This document shows positions 6,527 to 12,916 of a DNA stretch of 16,363 bases, one piece after another. The stretch lies in NCBI GenBank assembly GCA_043818095.1, contig JBDRGD010000090.1:1-16363 (forward strand), given 5' to 3'. The notes below the pieces were generated by a model. The model saw nothing but the letters and a program-made list of their open reading frames with translations. It had not been told where the DNA came from and searched no databases. The DNA comes from JBDRGD01 sp043818095 (GTDB taxonomy: Bacteria; Chloroflexota; Dehalococcoidia; Dehalococcoidales; RBG-16-60-22). Within the stretch, counting starts at the first letter, position 1. Each line of letters starts with the position of its first letter. A program made the translations under genes and the position numbers.

Positions 6527-7267
6527 ATGCCCTACGATGCCCTGGAACAGGAAAAGCAGTGGCGCCGCAAGCCGGCGGGGAAAAAACCCCGCGGGTTGCC
6601 GGAACGGCACCATTTCCCCCATAACCGGGTCCGGGCAAAGCTGTCCGAAGCGTTAATCGAACTGGGCTGTAACGCCGCCTCATCCGTCCTGGAAATCGGC
6701 TGCGGGTCCGGCGAGGACGTGGAGTTCATCCGGCGGGCGTCCGGGAACATTACCGGAGTTGATATCTCCCCGGAAGCGGTCGAGGCATTCGGGAAAAAAG
6801 GCTTTCAAGGGTTTCTCGCTGATGCCGGGAAACTCCCGTTCGCCGAAAACACTTTTGATTACGTGATATATCCTGCCACCTTGCACCATCTTGCCGGGCA
6901 GGGCAACCTCACGGACTACCTGAAAGAGGCAGCCCGCGTGGTAAGAAAAAAAGGCTACGTGATTGCCCTGGAGCCGAACCTGCTGCACATATCAGGACTG
7001 TTGATGAACGTTTTTAACACCATCAAGCCCGGCATTACGGGTCTGGTGCCGCATGAGAGGGCGTTATCTCCCTTCCATTTAATGGGGGCTTTCCGGGCTG
7101 CCGGTCTGGAAAGCGAGCGCTGCCGCGCCGCATCCTACACCTGGAACCGCTTGCCGCTGGGGGTCTCCCGGTTTATCGCCGGGCACGAGGACGGGGTCCG
7201 GGGGAAAACCCCGTTCAATTTATTCGGGTGGTTCAGTATCGTGTGGGGAAAGAAGGGGTCGGTGTAG
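6527..7267 (+). CDS. class I SAM-dependent methyltransferase (Methyltransf_11-like)
   Basis: This 246-residue cytoplasmic protein is a Rossmann-fold methyltransferase of unknown substrate. Motif I is VLEIGCGSGEDVEF (54-67), the acidic end of strand 2 is VDIS (78-81), and the ADAGKLPF and DYVIYPATLHHL segments are the usual motifs II and III. A charged N-terminal extension of about 35 residues precedes the fold. The frame is open upstream through the tRNA, but the ATG at 6527 with GGGAG at 6513-6517 is the credible start. It could act on a small molecule, quinone or natural product. It lies one base from the convergent radical SAM gene. No dedicated promoter was recognised, and read-through from tRNA-Pro is possible. 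Confidence 0.85.
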   Translation: MPYDALEQEKQWRRKPAGKKPRGLPERHHFPHNRVRAKLSEALIELGCNAASSVLEIGCGSGEDVEFIRRASGNITGVDISPEAVEAFGKKGFQGFLADAGKLPFAENTFDYVIYPATLHHLAGQGNLTDYLKEAARVVRKKGYVIALEPNLLHISGLLMNVFNTIKPGITGLVPHERALSPFHLMGAFRAAGLESERCRAASYTWNRLPLGVSRFIAGHEDGVRGKTPFNLFGWFSIVWGKKGSV

Positions 7268-7268
7268 T

Positions 7269-8648
7269 TCACACACTTCCCTTTAACATCTCCAGTCCCC
7301 GCAGATTCAGCTTGAGGTCGTTCAGGGAGCGCATCCCCGCCAGCCTCTGCCAGATATAGGCCGGCCTCAGGTAGAACTCGCGGTAGGCGCGGCGGGACCA
7401 TTTTTGCAGCTCCTCACGGGAAAGCCCGCTGTTGGCGAAGGTGGGGATGTCCCGGCTCTCCACGGAGGCGTAGACGAAGGCTTCCCACGGGATGTCTTTC
7501 CCCCGCTCCCCGAGCAGTTCGTAAAGCTCGGTGCCGGGGAAGGGGGTGGTCACGGAGAACTGGGCGAAGCCCAGCTTCAACCGCCTGGCGAAATTAATCG
7601 TCCGGCGGATAGAATCGGCGGTCTCCCCGGGAGAACCGAGCATGAAATAGCCGATGGTCTGGATACCCGCCTCCCGCGTCCAGCGCACCGCCTCCTCCGC
7701 CTGCTCCGGACTGATGTCCTTGTGGATAACCTTTAAAATCTCAGGGTCGGCGGACTCGATGCCGTAAGCGATGGCGTAGCAGCCCGCTTTCTGAAAGAGG
7801 CGGAGCATCTCCGGGTCCACCAGGTTCACCCGCGTCTCGCAGGTCCAGTGCAGCCTGATGCCCCTCCGCAGGATTCCTTCCGCGATGGCGTAGGCCCGCT
7901 TCTGGTTGAGCGTAAAGACGTCGTCGTAAAAAGCGATTTCCCGCACCCCGAACTTCTCCTGGAGGTGGGCTATCTCCGCCAGCACCCTTTCCGGGCTCTG
8001 GGCGCGGAAGCGGTTGCCGAAGATGGGCTTGGAGCAGTAGGCGCAGTGGTAGGGGCAGCCGCGACTGGTGATGAGAGCCGCTGAGGGCGACGCCAGCCCG
8101 TGCGGAGGGTGGGGGTGATAGGCGGACAGGGGCAGCAGGTGGTAAGCCAGGAAGGGCAGCGTCTCCAGTTCCGTGGCGGGGGGGCATGCCGGGTTGCTGA
8201 CGAGTTCCTGATTCCGGCGGAAAGTGACGCCCGCCACGTCCTCCAGGGGCTGCTTCTCCTCGATGGTCCGTAGGAGCTCGATGATGGTGGCTTCGCCCTC
8301 CCCGCGGACGATGATGTCAATTTCCGGGAAGCGCCGCAGGGTTTCCCCGGGCAGCAGGGTGGCGTGGGCGCCGCCGAGGACGATGGTCTGCCGGGGGTTC
8401 GCCTGCTTGAGCGCGCGCGCGGCGGCTACCGCCGCGCCGACCGTCGGGGTGGTGGCGGTCAGGCCGATGACGTCGGCATCGGCGGCCAGTGACGCCACGC
8501 GGTCCGGCGCCAGGTTCAGGGCGTTGGCGTCCAGCACCTTGACCGGGTAGCCCGCCTGCTCCAGGACCGCCGCCAGCAGCGCCAGCCCCATCGGCACCTG
8601 GGGGTAGCGGGTGGCGTGGAGCGGATTGACCAGGGTTACTTTGAGCAT
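7269..8648 (-). CDS. B12-binding-domain radical SAM protein
   Basis: This 459-residue protein has the two-domain layout of cobalamin-binding radical SAM enzymes. Residues 1 to about 130 form a B12-binding-like Rossmann domain containing VLGGAHATLLPGE. The radical SAM core follows, with the cluster motif CPYHCAYC (C198, C202, C205) and a GIESADPEIL segment. No DxHxxG motif is visible, so any cobalamin would be bound base-off without a histidine ligand, or not at all. Such proteins include methyltransferases and cyclases acting on unactivated carbons; the substrate here is unknown. ATG at 8648 is preferred over the longer frame because a TATAAT box lies just upstream and residues beyond it lack family features. 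It is tail-to-tail with the methyltransferase gene. Confidence 0.88.
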   Translation of the reverse strand: MLKVTLVNPLHATRYPQVPMGLALLAAVLEQAGYPVKVLDANALNLAPDRVASLAADADVIGLTATTPTVGAAVAAARALKQANPRQTIVLGGAHATLLPGETLRRFPEIDIIVRGEGEATIIELLRTIEEKQPLEDVAGVTFRRNQELVSNPACPPATELETLPFLAYHLLPLSAYHPHPPHGLASPSAALITSRGCPYHCAYCSKPIFGNRFRAQSPERVLAEIAHLQEKFGVREIAFYDDVFTLNQKRAYAIAEGILRRGIRLHWTCETRVNLVDPEMLRLFQKAGCYAIAYGIESADPEILKVIHKDISPEQAEEAVRWTREAGIQTIGYFMLGSPGETADSIRRTINFARRLKLGFAQFSVTTPFPGTELYELLGERGKDIPWEAFVYASVESRDIPTFANSGLSREELQKWSRRAYREFYLRPAYIWQRLAGMRSLNDLKLNLRGLEMLKGSV

Positions 8649-8657
8649 GATTGCCTT

Positions 8658-8687
8658 ATTATAGCTTCCGGGGAAGGCCAACGGCAA
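8658..8687 (-). promoter_or_regulatory. possible promoter of the radical SAM gene
   Basis: On the minus strand a perfect TATAAT (8663-8658) lies 18 nt after TTGCCG (8687-8682). It ends only 9 nt before the ATG, so a transcript from it would have a leader of only about 2-3 nt. The AAGG that might act as ribosome binding site (8657-8654) would then lie outside the mRNA. Confidence 0.4.
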
Positions 8688-8773
8688 GGCGGGGCAAGTT
8701 TCCCTGTTGCCGGGAAAGCGTGCGGGTAGTAAAATATGGTAAATCGAATGTATCATCCGGTGAGTGGTAAATC

Positions 8774-8896
8774 ATGCTGGTGATACTCCGGGCACGCATC
8801 TTTCGTGTCCTCTTCGTCCTTTGCACCGTGCTCGTGGCGGGGGTAAGCCTCGCCGCCCGGGGGCGGCACTTTGACAGGCGCCTCCGGGAGCATTAA
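8774..8896 (+). CDS. possible 40-aa hydrophobic small protein
   Basis: A 41-codon frame starts at ATG 8774 and ends at TAA 8894-8896. The product would have a hydrophobic stretch (residues about 8-27, with IFRVLFVLCTVLVAGVSLAA) that could span a membrane, followed by a basic tail. Third positions are GC-rich like the neighbours. Against it, no good Shine-Dalgarno is seen (only GGTGAG, 15 nt upstream), and its 3' end is the -35/-10 region of the tRNA-Gly promoter. I cannot recognise a family, and it may be chance. Confidence 0.22.
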   Translation: MLVILRARIFRVLFVLCTVLVAGVSLAARGRHFDRRLREH

Positions 8897-8899
8897 AAT
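8871..8899 (+). promoter_or_regulatory. near-consensus sigma70 promoter for tRNA-Gly
   Basis: A perfect TTGACA (8871-8876) and TAAAAT (8894-8899, five of six) are separated by 17 nt. The tRNA-Gly gene begins 12 nt downstream. Confidence 0.82.
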
Positions 8900-8911
8900 A
8901 GAGTCGGTTCT

Positions 8912-8986
8912 GCGGGAGTAACTCAGTGGTAGAGTTCCTGCCTTCCAAGCAGGCTGTCGCGGGTTCGAGTCCCGTCTCCCGCTCCA
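8912..8986 (+). tRNA. tRNA-Gly (anticodon TCC), CCA encoded
   Basis: The acceptor stem pairs GCGGGAG (8912-8918) with CTCCCGC (8976-8982), the discriminator is T8983, and CCA follows at 8984-8986. The anticodon stem is 8937-8941/8949-8953 with loop CTTCCAA, giving anticodon TCC at 8944-8946. The T arm contains GGGTTCGAGTCCC. The other two tRNAs in the window do not encode CCA. Confidence 0.97.
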
Positions 8987-9033
8987 ATTTACAGGTAATT
9001 TAGAAAAAAGTCCGATTTTTCCACTGTAAACAG

Positions 9034-9062
9034 TTGACATTCAGATAGAAATGGTTTATTGT
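9034..9062 (+). promoter_or_regulatory. sigma70-type promoter of the small Cys4 protein gene
   Basis: A perfect TTGACA (9034-9039) and TATTGT (9057-9062, four of six) are separated by 17 nt. The gene's consensus-like ribosome binding site AAGGAGGTGA begins 8 nt later. Confidence 0.68.
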
Positions 9063-9083
9063 TCATGAAAAAGGAGGTGAGTT

Positions 9084-9224
9084 ATGCAGGCTTATTGCGT
9101 TAAGTGCCGTACCAAGCGGGAAATGAAAGATCCCAAAGCAATCACCATGAAGAACGGCAAACCGGCCACCCAGGGCACCTGCCCGGTATGCGGTACCAAG
9201 ATGTTCCGAATTGGGAAGAAGTAA
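9084..9224 (+). CDS. 46-aa Cys4 zinc-ribbon-like protein (DUF5679 type)
   Basis: This complete 46-residue basic protein has two CxxC knuckles, C5/C8 (YCVKC) and C33/C36 (CPVC), separated by a KNGKPATQGT segment. The arrangement fits a tiny zinc ribbon and resembles the DUF5679 family, whose function I do not know. Ten consecutive bases, AAGGAGGTGA (9071-9080), almost fully complement the 16S 3' end and imply strong translation. A promoter lies just upstream and an intrinsic terminator just downstream, so it is a self-contained transcription unit. Its basic charge (many Lys/Arg) and CxxC pairs would suit an RNA- or ribosome-associated role, but that is inference. Confidence 0.85.
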   Translation: MQAYCVKCRTKREMKDPKAITMKNGKPATQGTCPVCGTKMFRIGKK

Positions 9225-9250
9225 TATCACGCGCAAATAGCGCTGTAATT

Positions 9251-9288
9251 AAAAGGCTGGACATCACCCTGGTGAGTCCAGCCTTTTT
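9251..9288. terminator. strong intrinsic terminator, probably bidirectional
   Basis: GGCTGGAC (9255-9262) pairs with GTCCAGCC (9276-9283). Inside it, TCACC (9264-9268) pairs with GGTGA (9271-9275) around a two-base loop. The stem is flanked by AAAA on the left and TTTTT on the right. It ends the small Cys4 gene on the plus strand and, read on the minus strand, lies about 30 nt beyond the stop of the convergent amidohydrolase gene. Confidence 0.88.
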
Positions 9289-9318
9289 CTTTGCCTGTCG
9301 CCGGCCCTGCCGGCGTAA

Positions 9319-10347
9319 CTAGAGCTTCAGGTATTTCTCCGCGTTCAGGTGGCAGATCTTTTCCTTATCGCCGTCGGATATCGGGGCGGCTTCGATGAAC
9401 GGCACGGCTTCCTCGTTGAACTCCATGGGGTAGTCCACCGCGAAGAGGATATTGTCGGCCCCCAGCGTCATGTAGGCGCAGATAAGCGGCGGCAGCGAGA
9501 ACATGCCGCTGGTGGTGATCAAGAAGTTGTCCTTGAAATACTGGCTCGGAGGCTTGGGCCAGTCCCGCGTCCCCGGGGTCTTCATCAGGCGGTTATCGAT
9601 GCGCCACAGCCAGTAAGGCAAAGCTTCTCCCATGTGCCCGATGATAATCTTCAGGTTGGGGTACTTGTCGAAAACGCCGCTGCAAATCAGGCGGAGGCTG
9701 TGCAGCCCCACCTCCGCAGCGAAGCCGCAGGACGCCGAGGCCAGGCCGGGGTAGCCCACGTACGGTGCCAGCATACCGCCAGAAGGCACCCGGGGGTGGA
9801 TGTAGATGGGCGCCTTCAGCTTTGCCGCCACCTCAAAGATGGGCCAGAACTTCTTGTCGTCCAGGTATTCCCCCTTGACGTGGGAGTTGATGCTCGTGCC
9901 CTTGAGGCCGAGCTTCGTGACTGCTCTCTCCAGCTCCATCGCGGCGGCCTGCGGGTCCTGGGGGGCGATAGCCGCCAGCCCCTGGAAGCGGTCCGGATGT
10001 TTTTTTACCGCTGCGGCGAGGTGGTCATTCACGTTCCTCGCCAGGGCGGTACCGGCGGCGGCATCCAGCATCTGGACCCCGGGAGAGACCAGGGAAAGCA
10101 CCTGCATGTCAATCCCGGTCTTGTCCATTTCCTTGATTCGGCCTTCGCCGATGTCAAGGAGCGTGCGCTTGACAATCGAGCCGCGTTCCGTCCCGTCCAG
10201 GGGAGAGCGCGCCCAGCCCGCCTCGTACTTGACGTATTCCTCCTCCTCGACGACTCCGGGGACCGGGTAGGTGTTGGTCATTATCTTTTGCAGCAGGTTG
10301 ATCTGCTCCTCGGTGGAGAAGTGCTCCTCAATGGCAATCTTTTTCAA
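9319..10347 (-). CDS. metal-dependent amidohydrolase/decarboxylase (ACMSD/gamma-resorcylate decarboxylase-like)
   Basis: This 342-residue TIM-barrel protein belongs to the Amidohydro_2 family, whose members include non-oxidative decarboxylases of 2,6-dihydroxybenzoate, 5-carboxyvanillate and aminocarboxymuconate semialdehyde. The expected metal and catalytic residues are visible: IEEHF at the N-terminus (E7, H9), H184 in IYIHPR, H238 in GHMGE, and D305 in VDYP. A GTG at 10365 opens the frame, but AAAGGAG (10362-10356) lies inside that extension, 8 nt before the TTG at 10347, so TTG is the better start. The gene is divergent from the CoA cassette and has its own promoter. A role in decarboxylating or hydrolysing a cyclic or aromatic acid feeding that cassette is plausible but unproven. 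Confidence 0.85.
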   Translation of the reverse strand: MKKIAIEEHFSTEEQINLLQKIMTNTYPVPGVVEEEEYVKYEAGWARSPLDGTERGSIVKRTLLDIGEGRIKEMDKTGIDMQVLSLVSPGVQMLDAAAGTALARNVNDHLAAAVKKHPDRFQGLAAIAPQDPQAAAMELERAVTKLGLKGTSINSHVKGEYLDDKKFWPIFEVAAKLKAPIYIHPRVPSGGMLAPYVGYPGLASASCGFAAEVGLHSLRLICSGVFDKYPNLKIIIGHMGEALPYWLWRIDNRLMKTPGTRDWPKPPSQYFKDNFLITTSGMFSLPPLICAYMTLGADNILFAVDYPMEFNEEAVPFIEAAPISDGDKEKICHLNAEKYLKL

Positions 10348-10389
10348 AACGGTTTCTCCTTTCACCTTATTCCGGGAACGCCTGTAATG

Positions 10390-10418
10390 AATTTATCCGA
10401 TTAGCCTGCCGGTGTCAA
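10390..10418 (-). promoter_or_regulatory. promoter of the amidohydrolase gene
   Basis: On the minus strand a perfect TTGACA (10418-10413) and TAAATT (10395-10390, four of six) are separated by 17 nt. The predicted leader to the TTG start is about 36 nt and contains the AAAGGAG ribosome binding site. Confidence 0.65.
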
Positions 10419-10452
10419 GATTTCTCCGTGAGGTTTTCCCGGGGCACTTTCT

Positions 10453-10482
10453 TTGACATTTCCCCGCCCCCTGGCCTAAGAT
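10453..10482 (+). promoter_or_regulatory. promoter of the crotonase/CoA-transferase/reductase operon
   Basis: A perfect TTGACA (10453-10458) and TAAGAT (10477-10482, four of six) are separated by 18 nt. A start about 7 nt downstream gives a leader of roughly 125 nt before the crotonase ATG. It is back-to-back with the amidohydrolase promoter, the two -35 boxes being about 35 nt apart. Confidence 0.6.
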
Positions 10483-10516
10483 ATTTCTGGCAGCATACCG
10501 CTTTTGAGGAGTGAAA

Positions 10517-10532
10517 CGGCAGGGCCCTGCCG
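10517..10532. promoter_or_regulatory. 16-bp perfect palindrome in operon leader, possible operator
   Basis: CGGCAGGG is followed directly by its reverse complement CCCTGCCG. It lies about 35 nt downstream of the -10 box in the long leader. It could bind a dimeric repressor or form a short RNA hairpin. No regulator gene is present in the window. Confidence 0.4.
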
Positions 10533-10613
10533 GATAGTAACCCGGTTGCCCATCTCCAGAAGCGCTCGTTTTACCGCCCCGCGCACCGCTGCCGATCGAG
10601 AGAAGGAGGAGAC

Positions 10614-11549
10614 ATGCCTACGGATTACGAAAAGAGTAAGAAACAGGAAGCGGATGCGGCACGGAGCTTCGTGCGCTACGAGAAGCATGGTAATATTGGC
10701 CACATCATCCTGGACGAGGCCGACTACCTGAATCCCTGGAGCGACAAGATGGCGGTCGACTTCGATAAGGCGATGAACGAGCCGGAAGAGGATGACGACA
10801 TCAAGGTGGTCATCATCAAGGGGGCGGGGCGGGCGTTTTCCGCCGGGGCGGACCTGCGCCAGGTCTACGAGCGCTACGGCGGCAAGAAGGATGTCAGCCG
10901 GCGTCCCAGCCAGCGCTCCCGCCTGAAGATTGACCGCTACCGGCTGGCGGAAAAGCAGCGCCGCGTCCTCCTCTTCCCCAAGGTGACCATCGCCCAGATT
11001 CACGGCTACTGCATCGGTCTGGGCACCTACATCGCCTACTGCTGCGACCTCCTGTACGCGGAGGAAACGACGATGATAGGGCATACGGAGCAGCGCCTGG
11101 GCTTTTCCGGGACCTGCGGGGTCTTCCCCATCCTGTGCGCCCGGGTGGGCCTCACCCGCGCCATGGACCTGATGCTGCCCGGCAAGCTCATCACGGGGAA
11201 AGAAGCGGAGCAAATCGGTCTCATCACCCGCGCCACGCCGGTGGGCAAGCTGGAAGAGGTGGTGGAGATGCGGGCGCGCGAGGTCGCCCTGCTGCCCCGC
11301 GACGGCATCGCCATCGGTAAAGCGACGCGGCACATCGAGTTCGAGCGCATGGGCCTGCTCGCTGCCTTCGGCGAGGGCTACGTGATGCACAGCTATTTTA
11401 CCAATCTCCGCTGGGAGCCCGACGAGTATAACTTCGTCCGCGAGAGGAGCAGCAAGGGCACACGGCAGGCGTTCAAGGACCGGGACCAGCTCTGGGGTGG
11501 GGTAACGCTCCGCTCGGACGCCCTGGCCCGCGGCGAAGTGGAAGAATAA
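10614..11549 (+). CDS. enoyl-CoA hydratase/isomerase-family (crotonase-fold) protein
   Basis: This 311-residue protein has the crotonase fold, which binds acyl-CoA thioesters. The first oxyanion-hole segment is AFSAGADLRQ (74-83) and the second is IHGYCIGLG (129-137). By alignment with rat enoyl-CoA hydratase, the Glu144 position appears to be Tyr139 (GLGTYIAY) while the Glu164 position is kept as E159 (HTEQRLG). It may therefore not be a standard hydratase; a hydrolase, isomerase or other crotonase reaction is possible. The N-terminal ~20 residues are charged and the C-terminal ~60 residues extend beyond the core. AAGGAGG at 10601-10607 precedes the ATG. It is followed after 14 nt by a CoA-transferase gene, so the two are probably one pathway. 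Confidence 0.87.
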   Translation: MPTDYEKSKKQEADAARSFVRYEKHGNIGHIILDEADYLNPWSDKMAVDFDKAMNEPEEDDDIKVVIIKGAGRAFSAGADLRQVYERYGGKKDVSRRPSQRSRLKIDRYRLAEKQRRVLLFPKVTIAQIHGYCIGLGTYIAYCCDLLYAEETTMIGHTEQRLGFSGTCGVFPILCARVGLTRAMDLMLPGKLITGKEAEQIGLITRATPVGKLEEVVEMRAREVALLPRDGIAIGKATRHIEFERMGLLAAFGEGYVMHSYFTNLRWEPDEYNFVRERSSKGTRQAFKDRDQLWGGVTLRSDALARGEVEE

Positions 11550-11563
11550 CCGGAGAATTCAGC

Positions 11564-12889
11564 GTGACTTCGCGCAAGGACGAGTTTCAGCACAAATTAA
11601 TATCCGTGGAAGAGGCCGCAAATCTGGTCAAGCCGGGGATGCGGGTGGCTTTCACCGGCGGCCGGGACGCGCGCACCATCGGGCTGGCGATTGCCGCCCG
11701 CAAGGAAGAGCTGAACGGCGTCCATGTCCTGGTGCCGACGCCTTCCTTCGATTATCCCTGGTACGACGAGGGCTGGCAGGACTCCTTTACCGTGTCCGTG
11801 ATGGTCACCAACGCCATCTCCGAGCCGGCTATCCGCGCCCGGAGGATAGACTTCGACCCCGGGACGATGATTCCCCTCGATGCGGTGGAAGGCGCCCGTG
11901 AGACCGATATCTGCCTGGTGGAGGTCTCCCCGCCGGATGACAACGGCTATTGCAGCTTCGGCAACTCGGTCTGGGCGAAAAAGCGCCAGTGTGCCAGTGC
12001 CAAACTGGTCATCGGGGAGGTCAACCCTCACCTTATCCGCACCTACGGGGACAATTTTATCCATATCTCGGAAATCGATTATTTCGTGGAGCATGTCTCC
12101 TCCGGCAGCCTGCCCCGGGGCACGCTCACCGGGAGGAAGGTCAAGGGCGTCGAGCCCCACCACGAGGCGATTGCCGGCTACGTGTCTAGCCTGATAAAGG
12201 ACGGGGACACGATACAAATCGGGGGAGGACGGACCACCGAGCCGCTGGTCGGCATCGGGCTGCTGGACGGCAAGCACGACCTCGGCTATCACTCGGAGCT
12301 GGCGCCGGGCGGGGTCATCCGGCTGGTGCGGGAAGGCGTCATCAACGGCAAATACAAGACCGTCAACCGGGGCAAGACGGTGGTCACCGCTATCGGCGGG
12401 GGCACCATCGCGGAGATGCGGTGGGTGAACATGAACCCCCTCTTCCACGTGGTCGATGTCGGATACCTGGAGGACCCCAGGATTATCAGCGCCCACGATA
12501 ACTTCATCTCCATCAACAATATCCTCGCCATCGACCTTACCGGGCAGGTCACCTCGGAGAGCATCGGGACGATGCAGATCGCCCACGCGGGCGGGCAGAT
12601 TGCCTTCGTCGTCGGGGCGGGCATGTCCCGGGGTGGGCGCTCCGTGCTGGTGCTGCCTTCCACGGTCACCACGGCCCAGGAGACCGTCTCCCGCATCATG
12701 CCCGTCTTTCCGGAAGGGACCACGGTGACCCTCAGCCGCAACTTTACCGATTACGTGGTCACGGAATACGGCATCGCCCGGCTCAAGGGCAGGACGCTGC
12801 GGGAGCGGGCGAACGAGCTTATCGGCGTCGCCCATCCCGATTTCCGTAACGGGCTCCGCAAGGCGGCGCAGCAGCGATTCTATCCCTAG
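11564..12889 (+). CDS. CoA-transferase, acetyl-CoA hydrolase/4-hydroxybutyrate CoA-transferase family
   Basis: This 441-residue protein matches the Cat-type family that moves CoA between an acyl-CoA (often acetyl-CoA) and a carboxylic acid through a glutamyl-CoA thioester. The probable catalytic glutamate is E245, in the GYHSEL segment equivalent to HTEM of butyryl-CoA:acetate CoA-transferase. It is preceded by the glycine-rich IQIGGGRTTEP. The C-terminal VVTEYGIARLKGRTLRERA block is typical of the family. The start is GTG with CGGAGA at 11551-11556. It probably activates the substrate acid, or releases the product, of the pathway encoded with the crotonase and reductase. The actual acid is not predictable from sequence. 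Confidence 0.9.
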   Translation: MTSRKDEFQHKLISVEEAANLVKPGMRVAFTGGRDARTIGLAIAARKEELNGVHVLVPTPSFDYPWYDEGWQDSFTVSVMVTNAISEPAIRARRIDFDPGTMIPLDAVEGARETDICLVEVSPPDDNGYCSFGNSVWAKKRQCASAKLVIGEVNPHLIRTYGDNFIHISEIDYFVEHVSSGSLPRGTLTGRKVKGVEPHHEAIAGYVSSLIKDGDTIQIGGGRTTEPLVGIGLLDGKHDLGYHSELAPGGVIRLVREGVINGKYKTVNRGKTVVTAIGGGTIAEMRWVNMNPLFHVVDVGYLEDPRIISAHDNFISINNILAIDLTGQVTSESIGTMQIAHAGGQIAFVVGAGMSRGGRSVLVLPSTVTTAQETVSRIMPVFPEGTTVTLSRNFTDYVVTEYGIARLKGRTLRERANELIGVAHPDFRNGLRKAAQQRFYP

Positions 12890-12916
12890 ACGCCGGAAAG
12901 AGAAAGGACGAAAACC

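Noticed and set aside
8753..9040. Minus-strand open frame with the sequence GRRDSNPRQPAWKAGTLPLSY
   Set aside because: It is the antisense translation of tRNA-Gly, a well-known spurious protein found in many databases. It has no credible independent support.
9349..10404. Plus-strand open frame of about 350 codons opposite the amidohydrolase gene
   Set aside because: The minus-strand frame has the metal-binding motifs, a promoter and a ribosome binding site. The plus frame has none and begins immediately after a terminator.
10504..10731. 75-codon TTG frame in the leader of the CoA operon
   Set aside because: It overlaps the start of the crotonase gene by more than 100 nt in another frame and is basic and low-complexity. 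It has no family features.
11597..12835. Minus-strand open frame of about 410 codons opposite the CoA-transferase gene
   Set aside because: It is a composition shadow. The plus-strand frame has the CoA-transferase motifs and catalytic Glu.
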